This document shows positions 1 through 5,924 of a stretch of DNA of 6,928 nt, in pieces (position 1 is the first letter of the stretch; the number at the start of each line of letters is the position of its first letter). The stretch comes from Desulfobacterales bacterium (GTDB lineage: Bacteria; Desulfobacterota; Desulfobacteria; Desulfobacterales; Desulfobacteraceae): the NCBI GenBank assembly GCA_022361535.1, contig JAKSAU010001274.1, positions 1-6,928 of the forward strand, written 5' to 3'. The position numbers and the translations under genes are program-made. Below the pieces are notes generated by a model. The model ran no database searches and was not told the origin of the DNA. It was given only the letters and a program-made list of their open reading frames with translations.

Positions 1-2
1 AA

Positions 3-116
3 GTTTATGGTGAAGAGATGATCGAAAAGGAAGTAAAATCTTCCGGAAACCGCGGTAGGATTTACCTGCCTCCTACCTGGGTGGGGCATACAGTTAAGAT
101 TATCAAAGTAGAATAA
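3..116 (+). CDS. DUF2080-like transposase-associated small protein, 3' end only
   Basis: The frame starting at base 3 is open to a TAA at 114-116 and encodes 37 residues; the 5' end lies outside the window. The core reads KSSGNRGRIYLPPTWVG and is followed by a short VKIIKVE strand. This is the pattern of the DUF2080 family of short proteins found beside IS transposases, common in methanogenic archaea and present in some anaerobic bacteria. The SGN-GRIYLP segment resembles an AbrB/SpoVT-type swapped-hairpin DNA-binding element, so DNA binding or transposase regulation is plausible but inferred. A transposase would be expected just to the left or nearby; none is visible here. The call rests on motif recognition from memory. 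The other two plus frames hit stops within the first 25 bases, which supports this frame. Confidence 0.7.
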   Translation, partial: VYGEEMIEKEVKSSGNRGRIYLPPTWVGHTVKIIKVE

Positions 117-201
117 ACCATGAGAATTGGATCGTACCTTAACATCAATTTTAAAATTGAACTTTTAAAACACATCATAAATTAGAATAAATTCAAAATT
201 T

Positions 202-231
202 AGGGCAATTCAAAATTTGAGTTGCCCTTTT
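202..231 (+). terminator. Hairpin terminator after the DUF2080-like gene
   Basis: AGGGCAA at 202-208 pairs with TTGCCCT at 222-228. The stem continues inward through a T-G wobble and TCAAA/TTTGA, giving about 13 pairs around a one-base centre, so a few central pairs would open as the loop. TTTT follows at 228-231. The GC pairs sit at the base of the stem next to the T-run, as in a rho-independent terminator. It lies 86 bp past the stop of the only upstream plus-strand gene. Confidence 0.65.
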
Positions 232-383
232 CAGTTTCCTAAAATTCAAAAATTCATTCCTGGAAACGACACTCCGAAAATTTGTATGAAGATTTCTATT
301 TAAAGATAAATTTTGTCATTTTTGCCACAATTTTTTTGAAAACTTGATGTTTTTTTCTTTTTTTAGGTAAAAAAGTCGGAAAA
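232..383. other. AT-rich gene-free spacer
   Basis: I see no supported gene in this stretch. It has long T-runs (around 329-366) and no open frame with a plausible ribosome binding site. The minus-strand frame running across it starts from a TTG without a Shine-Dalgarno sequence and overlaps the better supported small gene. The stretch separates the terminator of the DUF2080-like gene from the promoter region of the small plus-strand gene. Confidence 0.5.
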
Positions 384-402
384 AATCAGGGTTTCCCTGA
401 TT
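384..402. repeat. Perfect 8-bp inverted repeat, possible operator or minus-strand terminator
   Basis: AATCAGGG (384-391) and CCCTGATT (395-402) are exact inverted copies around TTT. The right arm overlaps the first two bases of the candidate -35 element at 401-406, a typical position for a repressor or activator site. Read on the minus strand, the same hairpin is followed by TTTT (380-383), so it could also end minus-strand transcripts. No minus-strand gene ends here, since livF already ends at 795 behind a stronger terminator. That makes the operator reading somewhat more attractive, but it is an inference. Confidence 0.45.
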
Positions 403-430
403 GATTTCGTGTATTCCGGCCTGATATATT
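401..430 (+). promoter_or_regulatory. Candidate sigma70 promoter with extended -10 for the small gene
   Basis: TTGATT at 401-406 (4 of 6 matches to TTGACA) is separated by 18 bp from TATATT at 425-430 (5 of 6 matches to TATAAT). A TG at 422-423 supplies the extended -10 dinucleotide. Transcription would start near 437, giving a leader of about 79 nt before the ATG at 516. The prediction comes from consensus matching only. Confidence 0.45.
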
Positions 431-467
431 CCAAAACAGGTTGAACGAAATAGGATAACTAAGATGA

Positions 468-496
468 TCCGAACCTCGGAATGATCTTTCGAGATC
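468..496 (+). promoter_or_regulatory. Two tandem small hairpins in the 5' leader
   Basis: TCCGA (468-472) pairs with TCGGA (476-480) across an ACC loop. GATCT (483-487) pairs with AGATC (492-496) across a TTCG loop, the UUCG tetraloop sequence, though without the usual closing C-G pair. The second hairpin ends 6 bases before the AGGAGG at 503-508. The pair could stabilise the mRNA or control access to the ribosome binding site. No known riboswitch class is recognised. Confidence 0.35.
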
Positions 497-502
497 AGTG
501 AA

Positions 503-508
503 AGGAGG
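503..508 (+). promoter_or_regulatory. Strong Shine-Dalgarno that fixes the start at 516
   Basis: AGGAGG lies 7 bases before the ATG at 516-518, an ideal spacing. A GTG at 498 is in the same frame, but it lies upstream of this ribosome binding site and would translate through it. ATG 516 is therefore the preferred start. Confidence 0.75.
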
Positions 509-515
509 AAATAAA

Positions 516-707
516 ATGATAAAGTCAATGGGAAATCAGGACCAGGGAGATGTTTTTGATTTTTTAAGAATGGGCGTAGATTTTTCCGACCAGGATGATA
601 TTGAAAATATTCCAACTGGGGTTGAGTTGAAAATTAACACTGTCCAAGCCCTAAACTCATTTCTGAAATCTGAGTCGAATCAATCTGAAGATACGGACAC
701 CATTTAA
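516..707 (+). CDS. Small acidic protein of unknown function (63 aa)
   Basis: I do not recognise this protein. It begins MIKSMGNQDQGDVFDF and ends in a Ser/Glu/Asp-rich tail, with TAA at 705-707. It is rich in Asp, Glu, Asn and Gln and has no Cys, no predicted membrane segment and no signal peptide. The middle (about residues 15-50) contains a hydrophobic-polar pattern with IPTGVELKINTVQALNSFL, which could form a small fold or a short helix; the two ends look disordered. The coding call rests on the strong AGGAGG at 503-508, an upstream promoter candidate and a terminator right behind the stop (727-767). It is convergent with livF and stands alone as a transcription unit. It could be a regulator or a small interaction protein, but nothing in the sequence decides this. 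Confidence 0.6.
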   Translation: MIKSMGNQDQGDVFDFLRMGVDFSDQDDIENIPTGVELKINTVQALNSFLKSESNQSEDTDTI

Positions 708-726
708 TCGGGGCCAAATAAATTTA

Positions 727-767
727 AAACCGGGGCATGAAAGGAAAATCCTTTCATGCCCCGGTTT
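727..767. terminator. Very strong bidirectional terminator between convergent genes
   Basis: Bases 727-745 and 749-767 form a perfect 19-bp inverted repeat with an AAA loop. The GC block CCGGGGC lies near the base. On the plus strand it is followed by G, C and a T-run (TTTGCTTTTT). On the minus strand it continues as TTTTAAATTT. It starts 19 bp after the small gene stop and lies 28 bp past the livF stop, so it can serve both convergent units. Confidence 0.9.
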
Positions 768-794
768 GCTTTTTAAAGGCTGCGGGTCAATAAT

Positions 795-1502
795 TTACAT
801 ACCCAGATATGCCTTTTTTACATCCTCATTCGCCAAAAGATTATCACCTGTGTCTGTCATGGTGATGGCACCGTTTTCCATAACATACCCCCTGTGGGCG
901 GTTTTCAGTGCCAGGTTGGCGTTCTGTTCCACAATGAAGATCGTGGTTTTTTGCTCATCATTGATTTTTTTAACAATATCAAAAATTTGCCGAACAATAA
1001 TGGGCGCCAGTCCCAAAGACGGCTCATCCAAGAGCAAAACCTTAGGCCTTGACATCAGGGCACGGGAGATGGCCAGCATCTGCTGTTCGCCGCCTGATAG
1101 GGTGCCCCCAGCCTGGTTTCTCCGGTTTGCAAGTATGGGAAACAGGCCATAGACATAGTCCATATCCTTTTTTATCTCATCTTTGTCATCCCGCAGAAAC
1201 GCGCCCATATCCAGGTTTTCTGCTACGGTCAGGTACGGAAAGATCCGTCTTCCTTCAGGCACCTGGCAAATACCGCGTTTCACAATATCATCCGGCGCCA
1301 TATGGGTGATGTCCTCACCGTTGAATTCTACGGTCCCCCTTTTGGCCGGCACAACGCCTGATGTGGTCATCAGGGTTGTAGATTTGCCTGCACCATTGGC
1401 TCCGATCAAAGAGATGATTTCCCCTTCGGTCACTTCAATTGATATGCCTTTTAAGGCATGGATATTACCGTAATATGTGTGTATATCGGTTAATTTAAGC
1501 AT
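795..1502 (-). CDS. livF: Amino acid ABC transporter ATPase LivF
   Basis: This 235-residue cytoplasmic ATPase is one of the two nucleotide-binding subunits that power branched-chain-type amino acid uptake; its length is normal for LivF. Walker A GANGAGKST is at residues 34-42, Q-loop Gln at 80, signature LSGGEQQ at 135-141 and Walker B VLLLDE at 155-160. The switch region reads VEQN (191-194), where most ABC ATPases have a His; E. coli LivF has the same Gln, so this is a family trait and not damage. The C-terminal NLLANEDVKKAYLG is the typical LivF ending. The ATG at 1500-1502 lies inside the last codons of livG (8-bp overlap), so the two are translationally coupled. GGGAG about 14 bases upstream is a weak, distant ribosome site. 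It is the last gene of the cassette, before the 727-767 terminator. Confidence 0.96.
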   Translation of the reverse strand: MLKLTDIHTYYGNIHALKGISIEVTEGEIISLIGANGAGKSTTLMTTSGVVPAKRGTVEFNGEDITHMAPDDIVKRGICQVPEGRRIFPYLTVAENLDMGAFLRDDKDEIKKDMDYVYGLFPILANRRNQAGGTLSGGEQQMLAISRALMSRPKVLLLDEPSLGLAPIIVRQIFDIVKKINDEQKTTIFIVEQNANLALKTAHRGYVMENGAITMTDTGDNLLANEDVKKAYLGM

Positions 1503-2286
1503 CTTCAGACTCGTCTCCCAGATAGGCTTTAATGACTTCCGGATTATTCTTTACCTCTTCCGGTGTGCCTTCGGCGATTTTTTTACCATAATCCACCACA
1601 TGAATCCTATCACTTAAGCTCATAACAAGTTTCATGTCATGTTCAATGAGCAGGATGGACAGGTCTTCGTTGTCCCTGAGCCAGAGTATAAGATCATCAA
1701 GCTCCTTGGTTTCCTGTGGATTCATTCCGGCAGCCGGCTCATCCAGAAGCAAAAGAAAAGGGTCCGTTGCCAAGGCACGGGCAATTTCAAGGCGGCGCTG
1801 GGCACCATAGGGCAGGTTCACAGCCATTTCATTGACGTATTGTTCCAGCCCTATTTTTTCAAGGATCTCGTAAGCGTCATTGACAGCCTTTTTTTCTTCC
1901 ATCTGCTGGCTGCCAGGTCTTAGCATGGCCCCGAAAATACCTGATTTTAGCCTGCAGTGCCGACCGATCATTACATTTTCAAGCACGGTCATGCCATGAA
2001 AAAGACGGATATTCTGAAAGGTTCTTGAAACTCCATGCTCTGTTACATGGTTGGGTTTAAGACCTTTTATCTTCCGTCTTTTTTTGCCTGGAGGGGTAAT
2101 TTCGACGTACCCTTGGGTTGGGTCATAAATACCTGTAATACAATTGAAAAAGGTCGTTTTACCTGCACCGTTGGGACCGATGAGGGCTGCGATCTGTCCT
2201 TTTTCAACCGCAATATTCACATTGTCCAGGGCCTTGAGACCCCCAAATTGCATTGTGAGGTTTTTTACGTTCAGTATCGGTTCCAT
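1495..2286 (-). CDS. livG: Amino acid ABC transporter ATPase LivG
   Basis: This 263-residue ATPase is the partner of LivF. Counting from ATG 2286, Walker A GPNGAGKTT is at 37-45, Q-loop Gln at 91, the LivG-type signature LPYGAQRRLE at 158-167 (replacing LSGGQ), Walker B LLLLDEP at about 178-184 and the switch EHD with His 216. The insertion between Walker A and the Q-loop (PPGKKRRKIKGLKP) and the ending IKAYLGDE fit LivG. The frame extends 8 codons further to a TTG at 2308-2310, inside livM. I chose ATG 2286 because MEPILNVKNL aligns with the usual LivG N-terminus and it follows the livM stop by 4 bp. Neither start has a clear Shine-Dalgarno sequence, so coupling to livM translation is likely. 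Confidence 0.95.
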   Translation of the reverse strand: MEPILNVKNLTMQFGGLKALDNVNIAVEKGQIAALIGPNGAGKTTFFNCITGIYDPTQGYVEITPPGKKRRKIKGLKPNHVTEHGVSRTFQNIRLFHGMTVLENVMIGRHCRLKSGIFGAMLRPGSQQMEEKKAVNDAYEILEKIGLEQYVNEMAVNLPYGAQRRLEIARALATDPFLLLLDEPAAGMNPQETKELDDLILWLRDNEDLSILLIEHDMKLVMSLSDRIHVVDYGKKIAEGTPEEVKNNPEVIKAYLGDESEDA

Positions 2287-2290
2287 AGGT

Positions 2291-3493
2291 TTAACTTTTT
2301 GCTTTTTCAAATTTATAGGTTTTACGTACGGCTTTGATCAATCCGTCGGGCTTGAATACCATAACAATGACCAGAACAGCTCCAAATACAAGCATTCGGT
2401 ATTCGGCTACTGCCCTCAGATATTCGGGGAGCAGGATCAGTACCAACGCACCTGAAATAACACCAATTGCAGATCCCATACCGCCGATAACGACCACACA
2501 GAGAATAATGATAGATTCCCATATGGTAAAGGACATAGGATTGATATAGGAGGTTTTTGCCGCAAAGACGACGCCGCCTAAACTTGCCCAGGTGGCCCCT
2601 AAAGAAAAGGCTGTCAGCTTTGTTTTAAATTTATCGATGCCCATTGCCTGGCAGGCGATTTCATCATCTCGAAGTGCAATCCATGCACGGCCGATACGCG
2701 AATTCTCCAGCCGGTTGACAAAGAAAACTGTCATCAGTACCAGGGCAATAACAATGAAATAAATATAAATTACCGTAGCGTTCTGGCTCAAATCCATTCC
2801 AAAAAAACCCGGTGGCGGAATATCTGGTATTCCCCTGGGGCCATTGGAAAAGTCATTCCAGTTTTCAAGGATAATCCGTATGATCTCTCCAAACCCTAAT
2901 GTCACAATGGCCAGGTAATCGCCTCTCAGTCTCAGTACCGGGTATCCCAAGAGCAGGCCAAAACATGCCCCAAGCACGGCTGCAATGGGTAGAATCACCC
3001 AGAAGCTGATACCAAAATGCAGGTTTAGCAGAGCGTATGCATAAGCACCTACAGCATAAAAGGCGACATACCCAAGGTCCAAAAGCCCTGCAAGCCCCAC
3101 AACAATGTTCAGGCCCAATCCAAGCATTACATAGACTAAGGCAGAAATCATAATGGAGGTGTGATACATGGGAAATACAAAAGGATATGCAATGAAGAAT
3201 ACAGCCACTGCCAGCAGAAATGGCATCCTTATTTTATCATTTGCCAAAAGCTTGTGGACAGTGGGGATATCTTCTTTTGTATCTGATTTTTGTTTTTGCT
3301 CTTTCAGGCGTAAAAAGTAGTTCCAGAGCAGGGATGCCACAAAGGTGCCAAGCCCGATCCAGATCAATACATTCCACCTGAATATTACTTCATTCTTTAT
3401 GGTATTTACCTTGATGACCATAATGGGAAAGGTCAGCACCATAAACCATAAAGCAATAATAATTGACTGCTTAATTTCTTTTTTTGTAACCAT
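2291..3493 (-). CDS. livM: Amino acid ABC transporter permease LivM
   Basis: This 400-residue inner-membrane permease is one of the two transmembrane subunits forming the path for the amino acid. The first part (residues 1-90) carries two hydrophobic segments (about 10-30 and 41-60) and a charged linker RLKEQKQKSDTKED, the long-type LivM layout also seen in E. coli. The conserved core follows with GLGLNIVVGLAGLLDLGYVAF (126-146), then LRLRGDYLAIVTLGFGEIIR (187-206) and GPRGIP (218-223). The cytoplasmic coupling loop RIGRAWIALRDDEIACQAMGI (266-286) would contact the ATPases, and the FKPDGL motif is near residue 380. The ATG at 3491-3493 begins 17 bp after the livH stop; only a weak GGG-rich site precedes it. 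Confidence 0.95.
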   Translation of the reverse strand: MVTKKEIKQSIIIALWFMVLTFPIMVIKVNTIKNEVIFRWNVLIWIGLGTFVASLLWNYFLRLKEQKQKSDTKEDIPTVHKLLANDKIRMPFLLAVAVFFIAYPFVFPMYHTSIMISALVYVMLGLGLNIVVGLAGLLDLGYVAFYAVGAYAYALLNLHFGISFWVILPIAAVLGACFGLLLGYPVLRLRGDYLAIVTLGFGEIIRIILENWNDFSNGPRGIPDIPPPGFFGMDLSQNATVIYIYFIVIALVLMTVFFVNRLENSRIGRAWIALRDDEIACQAMGIDKFKTKLTAFSLGATWASLGGVVFAAKTSYINPMSFTIWESIIILCVVVIGGMGSAIGVISGALVLILLPEYLRAVAEYRMLVFGAVLVIVMVFKPDGLIKAVRKTYKFEKAKS

Positions 3494-3510
3494 AATGTTA
3501 AATACCCTGT

Positions 3511-4494
3511 TTATACTTTCTGGGTTTCATGCTTGCCAAGGATGCCTGATGGACGGAAAATCAGGATAATAACCAGGATGGTAAAGGCAAAGACATCCTC
3601 ATATTCACTCCAGAAGTACCCGGTGAAAAAGCTTTCGGAGATTCCTAAGACCAAACTTCCAAGTACGGCCCCGGGGACGGATCCGATTCCACCTAGTACC
3701 GCAGCAATAAATGCTTTTAAGCCGGCCAAAAAACCTATGAAGAAGTTGATCTGGCCTACGTGACAGGCGATGAGGACCCCACCGATAGCTGCGGTGGCCG
3801 ATCCTACCACAAAGGTGGTGGAAATAACCTTGTTCACATTGATACCCAACAAGGAAGACATGATTTTGTCCTGGGCAGTCGCCCGCATGGCTTTACCGAT
3901 CTTGGTGAATTTGATGAGCAGGCCCAAAAGAATCATGACAACAATAGTCGTCATGATAATTGTCAACTCTACGGAGGTGATGATATGGGCGTATGGTTCC
4001 CAGAATGCAAAATCAGGAATCAGACTTTCAAAAGGTAAAAATTCGGGGGTCTGGGCCAGCATTACGTAATTCTGTAAAAAAAGGCTCATTCCAATGGCGG
4101 AAATTAAAGCAGACAACCGTGGTGCGTTCCGAAGGGGTTTATAGGCGATTTTTTCAACGGTAAATCCGTAAGCACAGGAATAGACAACAGCAAAAACAAC
4201 GGCAAGAATAGCAATAACAGCAGAGTGCCAGCCCCATAGTCCAAGGACGGATGCAACGATCAGTGCTGTCATGGCACCGATCATATAAATTTCACCATGG
4301 GCAAAGTTGATCAACTGAATGATACCATACACCATGGTGTACCCGAGGGCGATCAGGGCGTAAATGCTTCCCCGGGTTAACCCTCCTAAAAATAATTCCA
4401 AAAAATAGACGGGGTCTGCCATCAGCTCTTTGATACCATAAAAACCCAGTATCCCGGCTATGGCCAGACCCGCTAATATACTAATCCAACGCAT
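3511..4494 (-). CDS. livH: Amino acid ABC transporter permease LivH
   Basis: This 327-residue inner-membrane permease is the partner of LivM. The diagnostic LivH stretch YALIALGYTMVYGIIQLINF (45-64) is followed by AHGEIYMIGA. Further on are LSALISAIGMSLFLQNYV (127-144), the coupling loop IGKAMRATAQDKIMSSLLGIN (199-219) that docks on the ATPases, LKAFIAAVLGGIGSVPGA (259-276), and the ending FRPSGILGK. The N-terminus is about 20 residues longer than E. coli LivH, with an extra hydrophobic segment (3-20). An internal ATG at 4420-4422 (Met 25, MADPVYF) would give the usual length with a weak AAGAG site. AGGAG at 4511-4515 supports the longer start but sits 16 bases away, so the start is uncertain. 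livH is the first gene of the tightly spaced livHMGF block. Confidence 0.95.
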   Translation of the reverse strand: MRWISILAGLAIAGILGFYGIKELMADPVYFLELFLGGLTRGSIYALIALGYTMVYGIIQLINFAHGEIYMIGAMTALIVASVLGLWGWHSAVIAILAVVFAVVYSCAYGFTVEKIAYKPLRNAPRLSALISAIGMSLFLQNYVMLAQTPEFLPFESLIPDFAFWEPYAHIITSVELTIIMTTIVVMILLGLLIKFTKIGKAMRATAQDKIMSSLLGINVNKVISTTFVVGSATAAIGGVLIACHVGQINFFIGFLAGLKAFIAAVLGGIGSVPGAVLGSLVLGISESFFTGYFWSEYEDVFAFTILVIILIFRPSGILGKHETQKV

Positions 4495-4548
4495 GTGAAT
4501 TAATTTAGAACTCCTAAACTTTGTTAATTTAAAATAAACTCGATGCTC

Positions 4549-4592
4549 AAAAAAACAGGAGTCGTAATATGGTATTACGCTCCTGTTTTTTT
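4549..4592. terminator. Hairpin with T-runs between livK and livH
   Basis: AAAAAAACAGGAG (4549-4561) pairs with CTCCTGTTTTTTT (4580-4592), and CGTAATA pairs with TATTACG. There is one bulged T at 4562 and a TGG loop, giving a 20-bp stem. On the minus strand the stem ends in seven Ts, a good intrinsic terminator 15 bp after the livK stop. Because livH-livF lie downstream on the same strand and I find no strong promoter between, partial read-through that lowers permease and ATPase expression relative to the binding protein is likely. Confidence 0.85.
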
Positions 4593-4606
4593 AAGAGACC
4601 TACAGA

Positions 4607-5725
4607 TTATTTGACAACAGTAAATTTGCCGTCGACTATCTGGTATACAGTGAAACCTGCACCAACGACGTCACCGTTTTTATCAAATCCAATGGGTCCG
4701 AGAGGAGAGTCGATTTTTATATCATGCATGGCAGCTTTGAGTTTGTCAAAATCCAAAGAGCCTGCTTTTTCAGCAGCAGCAGCCATTGCCTGAACAGTGG
4801 AGTAACCTGTATGGAAAAATGTTCCGGGGTCTTCACCGTATTTGGCCTGATGTTTCTTGGTCAGCTCAATGTAAAAGGGATTGGAAGATGTGTCATTGGG
4901 ACCTGTGGCATAACAACCTTCACCATATTTACCGGCCAGGGTAGTGAACTGGTCGGACTTGATTCCGTCACCGCCAAAGAATGTGGTTTTAACACGTTTC
5001 TTTTTGAGAAGCTGGAGAATCTTTGACGCATCTGAATGGTAACCGCCCCACATGGTTACTTCGGCTTTAGAGCGTTTGATTTTCTGTACAATAGCTGTAA
5101 AGTCAACAGCACCTGTAGTGACACCTTCAAACAGAACGATTTCTACGCCGCCCATGGCTTCGAATTCTTTCATGGCAAGTTCCATCTGACCTTTACCATA
5201 ATCGCCTTTGTCATGGATCAGGGCAACTTTCTTGGCTTTGAGGGTGTCCTTTACAAAGGAGGCCATCAATCTTGCCTGGGCACCGTCATAAGCAATTGTT
5301 CTGAAAAAGTTGGGATGGTCACCGCTAAGGGTGAGGGGATCAGCAGTAGAAGAGGCAGAAACAACAACAATACCTGCATCTTTGTATATTTTATTGGCTG
5401 CAATGGTACAACCTGAACATACATGTCCGGTGATAAGCTGGGCACCATCAGAAACCAGTTTAGTGGCAACGTTAACAGCAACTTCAGGTTTACATACATC
5501 ATCACCCACCAGCAATTCAACTTTTTTGCCAAGGATACCGCCTTTGGCATTAATGTCTTCAATAGCGATTTCAGCACCGCGCAGTGCTGAAATACCATAA
5601 GGTGCCAGGTCGCCTGAGATTACACCGGCAGAACCGATCTTAATGGTGTCTTCGGCAAAACCGGGTGCAGCCAACAAAGCAACAGAAAGCAGTGCAACTG
5701 CAAGTGATTTAAAAATGGATTTCAT
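4607..5725 (-). CDS. livK: Periplasmic amino acid-binding protein of the Liv transporter
   Basis: This 372-residue exported solute-binding protein captures the amino acid and delivers it to LivHM. A signal peptide with a KSIFK start and a hydrophobic core (about 8-20) ends at GFA, with likely cleavage after Ala 24; there is no lipobox Cys. The mature start DTIKIGSAGVISGDLAPYG and GAEIAIEDINAKGGILGKK are typical of type I periplasmic binding folds. Cys 78 and Cys 103 match the conserved LivJ/LivK disulfide; Cys 106 is extra. Candidate ligand residues by comparison with E. coli LivJ are the HVCSG loop (101-105), the SASST segment (123-127), Tyr 176, Tyr 229 and Asp 253 where LivJ has Glu. GGGGAG at 5732-5737 lies 6 bases before the ATG, a strong site. 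The exact substrate cannot be read from sequence; the neighbouring tryptophanase hints at aromatic as well as branched-chain amino acids. Confidence 0.93.
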   Translation of the reverse strand: MKSIFKSLAVALLSVALLAAPGFAEDTIKIGSAGVISGDLAPYGISALRGAEIAIEDINAKGGILGKKVELLVGDDVCKPEVAVNVATKLVSDGAQLITGHVCSGCTIAANKIYKDAGIVVVSASSTADPLTLSGDHPNFFRTIAYDGAQARLMASFVKDTLKAKKVALIHDKGDYGKGQMELAMKEFEAMGGVEIVLFEGVTTGAVDFTAIVQKIKRSKAEVTMWGGYHSDASKILQLLKKKRVKTTFFGGDGIKSDQFTTLAGKYGEGCYATGPNDTSSNPFYIELTKKHQAKYGEDPGTFFHTGYSTVQAMAAAAEKAGSLDFDKLKAAMHDIKIDSPLGPIGFDKNGDVVGAGFTVYQIVDGKFTVVK

Positions 5726-5793
5726 TTGTTTCTCCCCTTTATTAAAAAATTAAAAATACAGCATACCTACAATTAAATTTGTGAGTGTTGCAC

Positions 5794-5822
5794 AATATAA
5801 AAAATCCACCCATACATTTCAA
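5794..5822 (-). promoter_or_regulatory. Candidate sigma70 promoter of livK
   Basis: On the minus strand TTGAAA (5817-5822, 5 of 6 matches to the -35 consensus) is separated by exactly 17 bp from TATATT (5794-5799, 5 of 6 to the -10 consensus). Transcription would start near 5787, leaving a leader of about 62 nt before the livK ATG. It sits directly downstream of the T-run of the candidate tryptophanase terminator, which fits a boundary between two transcription units. Confidence 0.6.
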
Positions 5823-5824
5823 GC

Positions 5825-5863
5825 AAAAAAAATGGCGTGTGCCTTTAAATACAAGGCATGGCC
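5825..5863 (-). terminator. Candidate terminator of the tryptophanase gene
   Basis: On the minus strand GGC-CA-TGCCTT (5853-5863) folds back on AAGGCA-CAC-GCC (5834-5845). The loop is GTATTTA with a small CA/CAC internal loop, and the stem is followed by A and eight Ts (5825-5832). The nine pairs are not continuous, so strength is moderate. It lies about 60 bp past the tryptophanase stop and just before the livK promoter candidate. Confidence 0.5.
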
Positions 5864-5867
5864 GGTT

Positions 5868-5924
5868 AAACAAGGCCTTAAAGCAAATATTTTTCTAATT
5901 GTTATACAGAATCAGGCCTTGTTT
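5868..5924. repeat. 11-bp inverted repeat spanning the tryptophanase stop
   Basis: AAACAAGGCCT at 5868-5878 and AGGCCTTGTTT at 5914-5924 are exact inverted copies 35 bp apart. The second arm touches the last base of the tryptophanase stop codon (5924-5926). A related ACAAGGC is at 5851-5857. The long spacer makes it a weak hairpin by itself. It could be part of the mRNA 3' end structure or a protein site; its role is unknown. Confidence 0.4.

Noticed and set aside
191..218. Direct repeat ATTCAAAATT (191-200 and 209-218)
   Set aside because: Only two short AT-rich copies; the second is part of the terminator stem. There is no array pattern and no CRISPR-like spacing.
498..515. GTG start at 498 for the small gene
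   Set aside because: It lies upstream of the AGGAGG at 503-508, which is ideally placed for ATG 516, and has no ribosome site of its own.
316..615. 99-codon minus-strand open frame
   Set aside because: It starts at TTG without a ribosome site, overlaps the better supported small plus-strand gene and the promoter region, and its composition reflects translated T/A-runs.
766..1152. Plus-strand open frames opposite livF, livG, livM, livH and livK
   Set aside because: They are antisense shadows of well supported transporter genes and show no recognisable protein features or ribosome sites.
2287..2310. TTG start adding 8 residues to LivG
   Set aside because: The extension lies inside the livM end, has no Shine-Dalgarno, and the family N-terminus matches the ATG at 2286.
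4495..4548. Possible promoter TTGAGC upstream of livH
   Set aside because: No acceptable -10 element lies 16-18 bp downstream; the region is simply AT-rich.
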